From: Clostridium lacusfryxellense
GTDB lineage: Bacteria; Bacillota; Clostridia; Clostridiales; Clostridiaceae
Direction: 5' to 3'
Length of the DNA: 64,000 nt
Assembly: GCF_018861735.1 (NCBI RefSeq)
Contig: NZ_JAHLEB010000019.1
Coordinates: 1 to 64,000, forward strand
Positions 1-8,278 of the stretch are shown here, piece by piece. Below the pieces are notes generated by a model. It saw only the letters and a list, made by a program, of their open reading frames with translations, was not told the DNA's origin and searched no databases. Position 1 is the stretch's first letter. Each line of letters starts with the position of its first letter. The position numbers and the translations under genes were made by a program.

Positions 1-28
1 AGAAGCAAAGAAGAACAAACACACTGCA

Positions 29-57
29 TAAGAAATGCGACCAACAATTTGATCGCA
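29..57 (-). terminator. Rho-independent terminator of the 51-aa ORF
   Basis: Read on the minus strand, TGCGATCAA and TTGGTCGCA pair in 9 bp (one G-T wobble) around an ATTG loop and are followed by TTTCTT. It lies about 60 bp downstream of the small minus-strand ORF at 115-270, so it probably ends that transcript. The T tract is short, so strength is uncertain. Confidence 0.45.
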
Positions 58-114
58 TCATCTTATACATTTTTAATTATTTTACGTGTCTACTTGACAG
101 GTGTCGGTTCAATT

Positions 115-270
115 TTAGATGCTTTTTTTTAATGGCTTCTTCTTACACTTCTCAGCAATCTTTTTATCATATAAATTTTTTGCCTCTTTAATAACTTCAT
201 CATCGATTGTATACTTACATGTTCTTTCAAGTACCTCTAGTAAAATTACTTCGGGTAAACACGTAATCAT
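115..270 (-). CDS. small hypothetical protein, 51 aa
   Basis: Short ORF beginning MITCLPEVILLEVLER and ending in a lysine-rich tail (KCKKKPLKKSI). An AAAGGAGG ribosome binding site sits 6 nt before the ATG, which is the main reason to believe the gene is real. The first half is hydrophobic to mixed with two cysteines; the second half is strongly basic and probably helical. There is no signal peptide or recognised domain. A hairpin with a short T tract follows it at 29-57. It lies downstream of, and in the same direction as, the DeoR-type regulator, with about 175 bp between them, so it may be read through from that gene or have its own promoter. Function unknown. Confidence 0.5.
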   Translation of the reverse strand: MITCLPEVILLEVLERTCKYTIDDEVIKEAKNLYDKKIAEKCKKKPLKKSI

Positions 271-446
271 TATATGCCTCCTTTGTTAATTTAAGTTAGT
301 TATCTTGAACTTTATCTTTTGTTTTCTAATAATATATTAGATTAATATAAATATGCCCATCATAAATATTGTATCAGTTAATTGTAAAGATTGTGTTATC
401 AACTTGTTTAGAATTAGTTAACATAGATTGAAAATAGCTGAAGATT

Positions 447-1211
447 TTAATCCTGCGCTATAATTATTTTTACTTTAAATTTATTGAAGTTATTTACATG
501 GCTTTTAGTTATATTGGAGTCTGTTATAATATAATCAATTTTGTCAAGCGAAGCTATATTGATTGTGACATCCTTACCAAATTTTCTACTGTCAGCTGCT
601 ACAAATACTTCCTTTGATCTTTCTATAATAGTCTTTCTTATAACTGCTTCCTGCATGTTAAAATCAGAAATACCATTTTCGACTGTAATTCCACCAGCGC
701 AAATAAAACTCTTTTGGATATTAAGTTGTGAAAAATTAAAGATATAGTCATAAGATACAATAGACCTCTCATTGTGTCGTACCTTTCCACCAATTATAAT
801 AATCTCATGTTCACTATTTAATAGTTGGTTTAAAACTGGAATGGAGTTAGTTATTATTGTTAATCTTTTTTTGTTTATAATGTGTTTTGCGATATGAAAT
901 GTAGTTGAACCGCTGTCAATAAATATACAATCGCCATCATTTATAAACTCACTGCATTTCTTGCCAATAGATTCCTTTTGAAGTAATTTATTAATCATTC
1001 TATTTTCCATAGTTGGCTCACCAAATGTTGGGTCTTTAAGTCTTGCCCCTCCATATACCTTCTCGATTTTATTCTGCTTTTCTAAAATAGATAAGTCGCG
1101 CCTAACTGTTTCAATAGATATGTCAAATTCAGAAATAAATTCAGAAATTGTAACCACGTCTTTAGTTGAAAGTAATTCTAAAAATTTATTTTGTCTTTCA
1201 ATTGGTAGCAT
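447..1211 (-). CDS. DeoR/GlpR-family transcriptional regulator of the AEP operon
   Basis: Has the usual 254-aa DeoR layout: an N-terminal winged helix-turn-helix (about residues 1-57, with SIETVRRDLSIL as the recognition region) and a DeoRC sensor fold with the DSGSTT phosphate-binding motif near residue 99, then TNS at 121 and an IGGKVR segment. Such proteins usually repress a divergent or adjacent metabolic operon and release DNA on binding a phosphorylated metabolite. It is divergent from the phosphonate operon starting at 1471, with 259 bp between them, so control of that operon by a phosphonate breakdown intermediate is the natural inference. The ATG follows GGTGAT. The ligand is not deducible from sequence. 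Confidence 0.88.
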   Translation of the reverse strand: MLPIERQNKFLELLSTKDVVTISEFISEFDISIETVRRDLSILEKQNKIEKVYGGARLKDPTFGEPTMENRMINKLLQKESIGKKCSEFINDGDCIFIDSGSTTFHIAKHIINKKRLTIITNSIPVLNQLLNSEHEIIIIGGKVRHNERSIVSYDYIFNFSQLNIQKSFICAGGITVENGISDFNMQEAVIRKTIIERSKEVFVAADSRKFGKDVTINIASLDKIDYIITDSNITKSHVNNFNKFKVKIIIAQD

Positions 1212-1266
1212 AATATCACCCTATCTTTGTTTTCTTTATTAGTATATAAATAATTTACCATAAATG

Positions 1267-1314
1267 ATGACAATATACAAGAAAGTGTTAATAAATATAT
1301 AAAGAAATTGTCAT
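1267..1314. promoter_or_regulatory. candidate operator, inverted repeat in the DeoR/phn intergenic region
   Basis: ATGACAAT (1267-1274) and ATTGTCAT (1307-1314) form an 8-bp perfect inverted repeat with 32 bp between the arms. It lies between the divergent regulator and the phosphonate operon, where a DeoR-type repressor would be expected to bind. Nothing but position and symmetry supports the assignment. Confidence 0.3.
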
Positions 1315-1370
1315 TGATATCTACAAAGTATGTCAAGATATGGTGAAGATATAATAAACACATAGTAAAG

Positions 1371-1399
1371 TTTACACATTCTTAACCTGTTCATAATAT
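1371..1399 (+). promoter_or_regulatory. sigma-A promoter of the phosphonate operon
   Basis: TTTACA (1371-1376), a 17-bp spacer, then TAATAT (1394-1399). It lies about 70 bp before the first gene and matches the vegetative consensus with ideal spacing. Confidence 0.6.
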
Positions 1400-1470
1400 G
1401 GATTAACCTTTAAGACTGTATACTAAAGTTACAAAGAACTTAAAGGAAAAACATTTTGGAGGTGCACCAA

Positions 1471-2223
1471 ATGCTAGAGCTCAGAAATATAACAAAGCAG
1501 TTCGATGGTAAAGTGATTTTGGATGGAATAAATTTAAAAATAGAAGATGGTGAGATTATTTCAATGCTTGGCCCAAGTGGGAGTGGTAAAACTACATTAC
1601 TTAATATAATCCTAGGAATAACTACCATGGATAGTGGCTCTATTATATTTAATGATGTAGACATAAGTAATGTATCAATGAAAGAACGTGGATTTAATAT
1701 TGTTTTTCAAGATTATGCACTATTTCCAAATCTAAATGCTTATAAAAACATTATATACGGTCTAAAGAATAAACCTAATTTAGTCAGTAGCGAGGAGCTT
1801 TACGAACTTATAGATTTTTTAGAGTTAAAACCTCATTTATACAAAAAAATACATGAGTTATCTGGTGGACAGAAACAAAGAGTAGCCTTAGCAAGAACGC
1901 TTGCAATAAAACCTAAGATACTACTTCTAGATGAACCACTGAGTGCTCTTGACGGAGTCATAAAGGAAACAATTAAGGAGAAAATCAAGGCTATTACTAA
2001 AGAATTTAAGCTCACAACTATTATAGTAACTCATGATCCAGAAGAAGCTTTAACTATGGCTGATAAGGTGCTCATTATTGATAAAGGTAAGATTTCACAA
2101 TATGGGTCACCGTGGGAAGTAATACATGAACCTAAAAATAATTTTGTGGAAGAATTTATATTGCGACAATTAAAAATAAAAAAAGATAACATTTATAATT
2201 TATTTGGAGATAACTATGCATAG
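1471..2223 (+). CDS. phosphonate (AEP-type) ABC transporter ATP-binding protein
   Basis: ABC ATPase of 250 aa that powers the adjacent two-domain permease. Visible motifs are Walker A GPSGSGKT (34-41), signature LSGGQ (131-135), Walker B ILLLDEP (151-157) and a VTHD switch. It is of the spermidine/iron/phosphonate subtype (PhnT-like) but shorter than PhnT2-type proteins, which usually carry a C-terminal TOBE domain; that extension is absent here. A TTG at 1456 overlaps the GGAGGTG ribosome binding site, so the ATG at 1471 is chosen. The 3' end overlaps the permease gene by 8 nt, implying translational coupling. Substrate is inferred from the phnW/phnX neighbours. Confidence 0.85.
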   Translation: MLELRNITKQFDGKVILDGINLKIEDGEIISMLGPSGSGKTTLLNIILGITTMDSGSIIFNDVDISNVSMKERGFNIVFQDYALFPNLNAYKNIIYGLKNKPNLVSSEELYELIDFLELKPHLYKKIHELSGGQKQRVALARTLAIKPKILLLDEPLSALDGVIKETIKEKIKAITKEFKLTTIIVTHDPEEALTMADKVLIIDKGKISQYGSPWEVIHEPKNNFVEEFILRQLKIKKDNIYNLFGDNYA

Positions 2224-3841
2224 AAAAAAAATAGAAACTAAGGTTATTTTTATTATGATTGGTTTGTTATTTGTAACTTTTCTTTTTACACCGTTACTTA
2301 TACTTCTAATGAATTCACTTAAAAGTGAAAATGGAATAGGATTTTCTAACTATTATTTTATCATTAATAACAAAGAGTTCTTAATAGCAATAGGCCATAG
2401 TATTAAGGTGTCGGTGATTACATCTATAATAACAACATCTTTGGCTTTCACTTTAGCGTACGGAGTAAACTGCACAAAAATATTCAGTCCTATAAAAAAC
2501 ATGATAAAAATAGGGATTTCAGTTCCTATGCTCCTGCCAACTATAACTTATGGTTTTGCAATAATTTATTCTTTTGGCAAGCAAGGGCTCCTTACTAAAC
2601 TATTTGGGAGAGAGTTATTTCAAATCTATGGATTTAATGGGCTTTTAGTAGGATATGTAATATATACACTACCCTCTGCATTTCTTCTTATAAATAATTC
2701 TTTTGAGTACATTGATAAAAAATTTATTATTGTATCAAAACTTATGGGTGATAATTTTTTTAGAAGTTTTATAAATACAATCTTTCGTCCTTTAATAGGA
2801 ACCTTAGGAGGAGCTTTTGTACTAAGTTTCATTTTAAGCTTTACAGATTTTGGTATACCAGCTTCTGTAGGTGGCACATATAGTGTGATTTCGACCCAGC
2901 TTTATGAGGTAATGCTAGGATCAATACCTAATTTTAATGGTGGAGCCGCAATAGCTATACTTATGCTTATACCCGCAGTTTTTGGAGTGCTTCTTCTAAA
3001 TTACCTTGAGAAGTTTAATTTTAACTATGATAAATTTACTAAAATAGAATCCATTAAAAATAAGTTTCGTGATATTTCCTTTTTTATAGTATCAATTACT
3101 ATAGTTGTAGGGATTATGTTAATATTTTTAGTAATGTTTATAGCACCTTTTGTTAAAAACTACCCTTATGATATGAGTTTTACTTCAAAGTTATTTAAAG
3201 ATACTGCCTTGTCCAGTGATATTTTAGATGTATACCAAAACTCATTTTTAGTGGCCATTGCTTCAGCTATAATTGGCACGATAACTTGTTATAGTGCTGC
3301 TATAATTAGTGTACGCTGCAATATGAATAAAAACGTTAAGTTGACGATGGACATATTTTCAATGATAACTAATACAGTACCAGGTATGGTTCTTGGACTT
3401 TCATACCTAATGCTTTTTAATAAAAGTGATTTAAAAGGAACCTTCGCTATAATAATAATTTGTAATATAGTGCATTTCTTTACAACACCTTACCTCATGG
3501 CTAAGAACTCCTTATCAAAAATGAATCCTATGTGGGAAACAACTGGAGAACTAATGGGCGATAGCTGGGTAAAAACTATAATTCGAGTGATTATTCCTAA
3601 TTCAAAAGTAACTATAGTAGAAATGTTTGGATATTATTTTATAAATTCTATGGTTACAATTAGCGCTATTATTTTTCTTGTTACTGCAAGAACTTCGCTT
3701 TTGACAAGCAAAATTAACGAACTTCAACATTTTCAAGATTTTAATAAAGTATTTGTATTATCAATACTTATATTTATAACTAATTTATTTATTAAACTTG
3801 GATGTACTTTAGTCAATAAAAAAATAGCTATACAGAAATAA
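2216..3841 (+). CDS. AEP-type ABC transporter permease, two fused inner-membrane domains
   Basis: A 541-aa protein with about twelve hydrophobic segments in two halves, each resembling a binding-protein-dependent permease domain. The N-terminal half runs to about residue 270, a basic linker follows near 285, and a second half starts at about 290. This matches the known PhnU2-type fused permease of 2-aminoethylphosphonate importers, in which one chain replaces a permease dimer. The ATG at 2216 follows GGAGATAA; a TTG four codons upstream overlaps that site and is rejected. The gene overlaps the ATPase by 8 nt and is followed after 28 nt by the binding protein. Confidence 0.85.
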   Translation: MHRKKIETKVIFIMIGLLFVTFLFTPLLILLMNSLKSENGIGFSNYYFIINNKEFLIAIGHSIKVSVITSIITTSLAFTLAYGVNCTKIFSPIKNMIKIGISVPMLLPTITYGFAIIYSFGKQGLLTKLFGRELFQIYGFNGLLVGYVIYTLPSAFLLINNSFEYIDKKFIIVSKLMGDNFFRSFINTIFRPLIGTLGGAFVLSFILSFTDFGIPASVGGTYSVISTQLYEVMLGSIPNFNGGAAIAILMLIPAVFGVLLLNYLEKFNFNYDKFTKIESIKNKFRDISFFIVSITIVVGIMLIFLVMFIAPFVKNYPYDMSFTSKLFKDTALSSDILDVYQNSFLVAIASAIIGTITCYSAAIISVRCNMNKNVKLTMDIFSMITNTVPGMVLGLSYLMLFNKSDLKGTFAIIIICNIVHFFTTPYLMAKNSLSKMNPMWETTGELMGDSWVKTIIRVIIPNSKVTIVEMFGYYFINSMVTISAIIFLVTARTSLLTSKINELQHFQDFNKVFVLSILIFITNLFIKLGCTLVNKKIAIQK

Positions 3842-3869
3842 AAATATATGAAAATAAAAGGAGATTATT

Positions 3870-4856
3870 ATGAAAAAGTTATCTAAAATCCTCACTATTT
3901 CTTTAATGGTATGTTCTATGTTAGTTACACTTATAGGTTGTAGTCCTAAAAGTGCCCAAAAGGTTGTTATTTATACTAATGCAGATGAGGAGGCTGTAGC
4001 ATCTATACAAAAAAGTTTAAATTCATCAGGATATGAAGGGAAGTATGTACTTCAGACTCAGGGAACATCTGAACTTGGTGGAAAATTAATGGCTGAGGGT
4101 GATGAAATTGAGGCTAATTTAGTAACAATGAGTTCTTATTTTATAGACAGTGCACAAAAAAAGAATGATATGTTTGAAAACTTAACTTTTGATCTTAAAA
4201 CAGTAGAAAAGTATCCAAGTTATAGTGCACCAATACTTGCTAATACTGGTGCAATATTCGTTAATACAAAGGTTATAAAAGAGAAGGGTCTTGTTATGCC
4301 AAAATCTATAAAAGATTTAACTAAAGATGAATATAAAGGTTTAGTATCAATTCCTAATATAATGAATTCATCAACAGCGTGGCTTCTTATTCAAGCTATT
4401 ATAAGTGAATATGGAGAAAATGAAGGTAAAATAGTCCTACAAAAACTTATTGTTAATTGTGGACCACATATTGAAACTTCAGGATCAGGTCCAATTAAAA
4501 AAGTCAGGGTAGGTGAAGTCGCTGTTGGTTTTGGTCTTAGACATCAAGCTGTAGCAGATAAAACTTCTGGAAAAGCTATTGATTATATTGATCCAATAGA
4601 GGGTAATTATTCACTTACAGAATCGATTGCTGTTGTTAAAAAGGAAGATACAGCTACAACAAAACTTGCAATGGAAATGGCAAAGGTTATAGTAACAAAA
4701 GCAAGACCTGAACTTATTAAAAATTATCCTGTAGCACTTTACGAAGGTGAAACTATAGATGATTTAAATAAACCAGAAAATTCTAAGAAGTTTGAAAAGC
4801 CATTAACAGTAGAATTACTTAAGGAACATCAAGAATTCTTTAAAGCTTCAAAATAA
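3870..4856 (+). CDS. AEP-type ABC transporter substrate-binding lipoprotein
   Basis: A 328-aa exported lipoprotein: an N-terminal MKK, a hydrophobic stretch and the lipobox LIGC for diacylglycerol attachment. The body begins VVIYTNADEEAV, as in extracellular solute-binding family 1 proteins of the iron/AEP (PhnS2) type. An AGGAG ribosome binding site lies before the ATG. It sits between the permease and phnW in one operon, so 2-aminoethylphosphonate or a close relative is the likely ligand. The ligand is inferred from neighbours only. Confidence 0.85.
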   Translation: MKKLSKILTISLMVCSMLVTLIGCSPKSAQKVVIYTNADEEAVASIQKSLNSSGYEGKYVLQTQGTSELGGKLMAEGDEIEANLVTMSSYFIDSAQKKNDMFENLTFDLKTVEKYPSYSAPILANTGAIFVNTKVIKEKGLVMPKSIKDLTKDEYKGLVSIPNIMNSSTAWLLIQAIISEYGENEGKIVLQKLIVNCGPHIETSGSGPIKKVRVGEVAVGFGLRHQAVADKTSGKAIDYIDPIEGNYSLTESIAVVKKEDTATTKLAMEMAKVIVTKARPELIKNYPVALYEGETIDDLNKPENSKKFEKPLTVELLKEHQEFFKASK

Positions 4857-4878
4857 GTAATAGGGAGGGAAAATCGTT

Positions 4879-5976
4879 ATGGAAAATTATAAACTGTTAA
4901 CTCCAGGGCCACTTACAACCACAAAAACAGTTAAAGAGGAAATGCTCTTTGACCGGTGCACCTGGGATGATGAATATAAAGTAATAACTCAAAAGATTAG
5001 AGCGGAGCTTCTTGAAATAGCAGTAGCTTCTCCTAATTTATACACAACAGTGCTTATGCAAGGTAGTGGAAGTTTTGGGGTTGAGGCAGTGCTGCATTCA
5101 GCTATTGGCAAAGAAGATAAATGTCTAATAATTACTAATGGAAATTATGGAGAAAGAATTGTAACTATGGCAAAATGTATTGGAATTAACTATACTACCT
5201 ATAGCGTAGAATATGATACTGTGCCTAAATCTTATGAAATAAGAGAAATATTAAGTAGAGACAAGGATATAACTCATGTTGCTATGGTCCATGTAGAAAC
5301 TACAACAGGGATAATAAATCCAATTGATGATATAGCAAAGTTATGCAGAGAATATGATAAAACTTTTATACTTGATGCAATGAGTAGTTTTGGTGGAATA
5401 CAAATTAATGTTGAGGAGCTAGGTATAGATTACTTGATTAGTAGCGCAAATAAATGTATTCAGGGCGTTCCAGGATTTTCATTTATTATAGCTAAAATTG
5501 AAAAAATTTCAAAGTGTAAAGGCAATTCAAAAAGTTTATCATTAGACCTTTATGATCAATGGATAAATATGGACAAGGATGGAAAGTGGAGATATACTTC
5601 TCCAACACATGTTGTTGCTGCTTTTTCAAAGGCTCTAGATGAGCTGCGAGGAGAGGGTGGGGTAGCTAGCAGAAATAAACGTTATAAAGATAACAATAAC
5701 CTCTTAAGAAGAAAACTCGCAGCTATGGGTTTAAATTCATATATAAATGAAGAACTTCAATCACCTATTATAACTACTTTTCTTTTTCCAAGTGAAAATT
5801 TTAATTTTAGCAGTTTTTATAATTATGTGAAAGAGAGGGGATTTGTTCTATACCCTGGTAAGTTGACAAGAGTTGATAGTTTCAGAATTGGTAATATTGG
5901 TGAAATATATGAAGAGGATATTGAAATAGTATGTCATATAATTGATGAATATATAAGTGGGGGTAAATATGAATAG
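4879..5976 (+). CDS. phnW: 2-aminoethylphosphonate--pyruvate transaminase
   Basis: Transfers the amino group of 2-aminoethylphosphonate to pyruvate, giving phosphonoacetaldehyde and alanine. It has the 365-aa length expected for PhnW, a class-V fold-type I PLP enzyme. The start MENYKLLTPGPLTTT, the QGSGSFGVEA phosphate-binding region, the cofactor-contacting aspartate in FILDAMSSFGG (D166) and the Schiff-base lysine in SANKCIQG (K192) are all present. A strong GGGAGGG site precedes the ATG. It overlaps phnX by 8 nt, coupling the two steps. The enzyme appears intact. Confidence 0.95.
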   Translation: MENYKLLTPGPLTTTKTVKEEMLFDRCTWDDEYKVITQKIRAELLEIAVASPNLYTTVLMQGSGSFGVEAVLHSAIGKEDKCLIITNGNYGERIVTMAKCIGINYTTYSVEYDTVPKSYEIREILSRDKDITHVAMVHVETTTGIINPIDDIAKLCREYDKTFILDAMSSFGGIQINVEELGIDYLISSANKCIQGVPGFSFIIAKIEKISKCKGNSKSLSLDLYDQWINMDKDGKWRYTSPTHVVAAFSKALDELRGEGGVASRNKRYKDNNNLLRRKLAAMGLNSYINEELQSPIITTFLFPSENFNFSSFYNYVKERGFVLYPGKLTRVDSFRIGNIGEIYEEDIEIVCHIIDEYISGGKYE

Positions 5977-6784
5977 AGTAGAAGGAGTTATATTTGATTG
6001 GGCAGGAACCACCGTTGATTTTGGATGTGTTGCACCAGTAAATATATTTTTAAAAATATTTAAAGAATCTGGAATAGAAATAACTATGGATGAGGCTAGA
6101 GAGCCTATGGGAATGCTTAAAAGGGATCACATAAAGGCTATTTTAGAGATGAAAAGAATAAAGGAATTGTGGGAAGTAAAATATAATAGAGAGTTTAATG
6201 AAAAAGATATTGATGAATTGTATAGTTCGTTTAAACCACTACTTATAGCTTCCTTAAGTAAGTATACTAATCCAATTCCAGAAGTTATAGACACGGTAGA
6301 AATATTAAGAAATAATGGGATCAAAATTGGATCAACTACAGGATATACAGATGATATGATGAGTATAGTTAAAGATGGAGCTAAAGATAATGGTTATGAG
6401 CCAGATTTTTGTGTAACACCAGATTCTACAAATTCTATTGGTAGGCCATATCCGTACATGATATTTAGAAATATTGAAGCATTAAATCTATCAGCTTCAT
6501 GGAAAGTGGTGAAGGTAGGAGATACAATATCAGATATTAAAGAAGGAATAAATGCAGGAGTTTGGTCTGTAGGAGTTGCTGTTGGAAGTTCACAGATGGG
6601 ACTCAGTTATGACGAATTTAATACACTTAATGAGAATGAGAAGAATGAAGTAATAAAAAATACCCAGGAAAGCTTTTTAAAAGTTGGTGCAAATTTTACT
6701 ATAAAAACTATGAGTGAACTTCCAGATTTAATCAAGAAAATTAACATCTTAATATCTGAAGGCAAGAGACCAAATGAAAAATAA
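5969..6784 (+). CDS. phnX: phosphonoacetaldehyde hydrolase (phosphonatase)
   Basis: Cleaves the C-P bond of phosphonoacetaldehyde to acetaldehyde and phosphate. It is a HAD-superfamily protein of 271 aa with the nucleophile motif IFDWAGTT (Asp10), the cap-domain Schiff-base lysine in MGMLKRDHI, the STTGYT motif, and KVGDTISDI with the acidic metal ligands. The ATG at 5969 is preferred because a GTG at 5957 lies in the GGGGGT ribosome binding site. With phnW it forms the complete classic AEP degradation route, giving a phosphate source and an acetaldehyde carbon unit. Confidence 0.95.
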   Translation: MNRVEGVIFDWAGTTVDFGCVAPVNIFLKIFKESGIEITMDEAREPMGMLKRDHIKAILEMKRIKELWEVKYNREFNEKDIDELYSSFKPLLIASLSKYTNPIPEVIDTVEILRNNGIKIGSTTGYTDDMMSIVKDGAKDNGYEPDFCVTPDSTNSIGRPYPYMIFRNIEALNLSASWKVVKVGDTISDIKEGINAGVWSVGVAVGSSQMGLSYDEFNTLNENEKNEVIKNTQESFLKVGANFTIKTMSELPDLIKKINILISEGKRPNEK

Positions 6785-8135
6785 TGTGGGTCTAAATCGT
6801 GAAGGTGATGTTAATAATAGTTTAAATAGAGAAAACTGGATTAATGCTCTTGATAATAAAAGTAAAGATGTTTTAGAGGATGATGAATCTGTATTTATGA
6901 AACAATCTATGTCCACGCCATGTATGAATGTAATTGTAAATGCCCAGGGGTGTTACATAGAGGATATGTCTGGGAAAAAATATTTAGACTTCCATGGTAA
7001 TAGTATTCACCAAGTGGGTTATAAGAATGAATATGTTATAGATGCCGTTAAAAAACAAATGGATGAGTTACCATTCATACCTAGAAGATATACTAATGAT
7101 ATTGTAATTAGGGCTGCCGCTGCACTTGTAAATAAGACTACTTCAAAAGATTATAAGGTATTATTCACCCCCTCTGGAACTGCAGCTGTAGGAATTGCAC
7201 TTAAAGTTGCAAGAGTTTCAACGGGAAGACATAAAGTTATATCTATGTGGGAATCTTTTCATGGAGCAGGACTTGACTCTATTTCAGTTGGAGGGGAGTA
7301 TGCTTTTAGGAAAGACATGGGTCCACTTATGCCTGGATGTATAAGGGCCATCCCCTATAATGGATATAGAAATCTTATTGGAAATACGGGTAGCAAAGAT
7401 ATTGCTAAGTTTTGCTTTGACTATATTGAATACATAATAAAGAATGAAGGGGATATAGGAGCAATATTATTAGAACCAATTAGAGCTACCGATACGCATA
7501 TACCCCCTAAAAGTTATTTTAAGCAGCTTAGGGCATTATGTGATAATTATGGCATAATGTTAATCTTTGATGAAATTCCAACGGCACTTGGGAGAAGTGG
7601 AACATTTTACGTGCATCAAAATTTTGATGTAGAACCTGATATTCTTGTCCTCGGAAAGGGGCTTGGCGGAGGAATAATACCTCAAGCTGCTGTACTTGTA
7701 AAATCAAAGTATGATAGTGCGGGGGATATCTCTTTAGGACATTATACTCATGAAAAACCAGCAGTAGGATGTGCAGCCATTTGCGCTACTATAGATTTTA
7801 TTGATGAAAACAATCTTCTAGAGAATTGCAATCAAATATCAAAGTATGTGAGAGATAAGGCGAATTCGCTATATAATACTCATGAGTGCATAGGAGAAGT
7901 TCGAATTTGTGGTTTATTAATTACGTTTGAATTTGTGAAAAATAGAGAATCAAAGGAAAAATATGAAGAACTTGCAGAAAAGTTGTTATATAAATCGCTC
8001 CAACTGGGCTTATCTTTTAAGGTATCAGCAGGAAATTGTATAACTTGGCATCCACCTCTAATAGTCACGAAGAACGAGATTGATATAGCTTTTAATATTT
8101 TTGAGAAGGCCATTAATTTAAGCTTAAATATATAA
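6774..8135 (+). CDS. pbfA: class-III PLP enzyme, probable (R)-1-hydroxy-2-aminoethylphosphonate ammonia-lyase
   Basis: A 453-aa class-III aminotransferase-fold protein with the cofactor aspartate in IFDEIPTALGRSG (D266) and the Schiff-base lysine in LGKGLGGG (K295). Class-III enzymes next to phnW/phnX are known to include PbfA, an ammonia-lyase that turns (R)-1-hydroxy-2-aminoethylphosphonate into phosphonoacetaldehyde, so the PhnX route can also use that compound. The gene overlaps phnX by 11 nt and is last in the operon. No specificity-determining residue was checked, so an ordinary omega-transaminase acting on AEP remains possible. Confidence 0.72.
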   Translation: MKNNVGLNREGDVNNSLNRENWINALDNKSKDVLEDDESVFMKQSMSTPCMNVIVNAQGCYIEDMSGKKYLDFHGNSIHQVGYKNEYVIDAVKKQMDELPFIPRRYTNDIVIRAAAALVNKTTSKDYKVLFTPSGTAAVGIALKVARVSTGRHKVISMWESFHGAGLDSISVGGEYAFRKDMGPLMPGCIRAIPYNGYRNLIGNTGSKDIAKFCFDYIEYIIKNEGDIGAILLEPIRATDTHIPPKSYFKQLRALCDNYGIMLIFDEIPTALGRSGTFYVHQNFDVEPDILVLGKGLGGGIIPQAAVLVKSKYDSAGDISLGHYTHEKPAVGCAAICATIDFIDENNLLENCNQISKYVRDKANSLYNTHECIGEVRICGLLITFEFVKNRESKEKYEELAEKLLYKSLQLGLSFKVSAGNCITWHPPLIVTKNEIDIAFNIFEKAINLSLNI

Positions 8136-8140
8136 AATTC

Positions 8141-8191
8141 ATGTTTACATTAAAAAGCATCCGATAATCGGATGTTTTTTAATGTAAACAT
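8141..8191. terminator. 24-bp hairpin terminator after the phosphonate operon
   Basis: The 51-nt sequence folds into a 24-bp stem (one G-T pair at 8157/8175) with a 3-nt loop at 8165-8167. The core GCATCCGA/TCGGATGT is followed by TTTTTT on the plus strand, with a matching A run on the 5' side, so it could work in both directions. Confidence 0.85.
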
Positions 8192-8278
8192 ACAGAAAAC
8201 TTAACACAATGTTAATACAATATTAACGAATTGGTTATATTATGTATATAGATAATACATTATTAGGGGGATGTCTAT

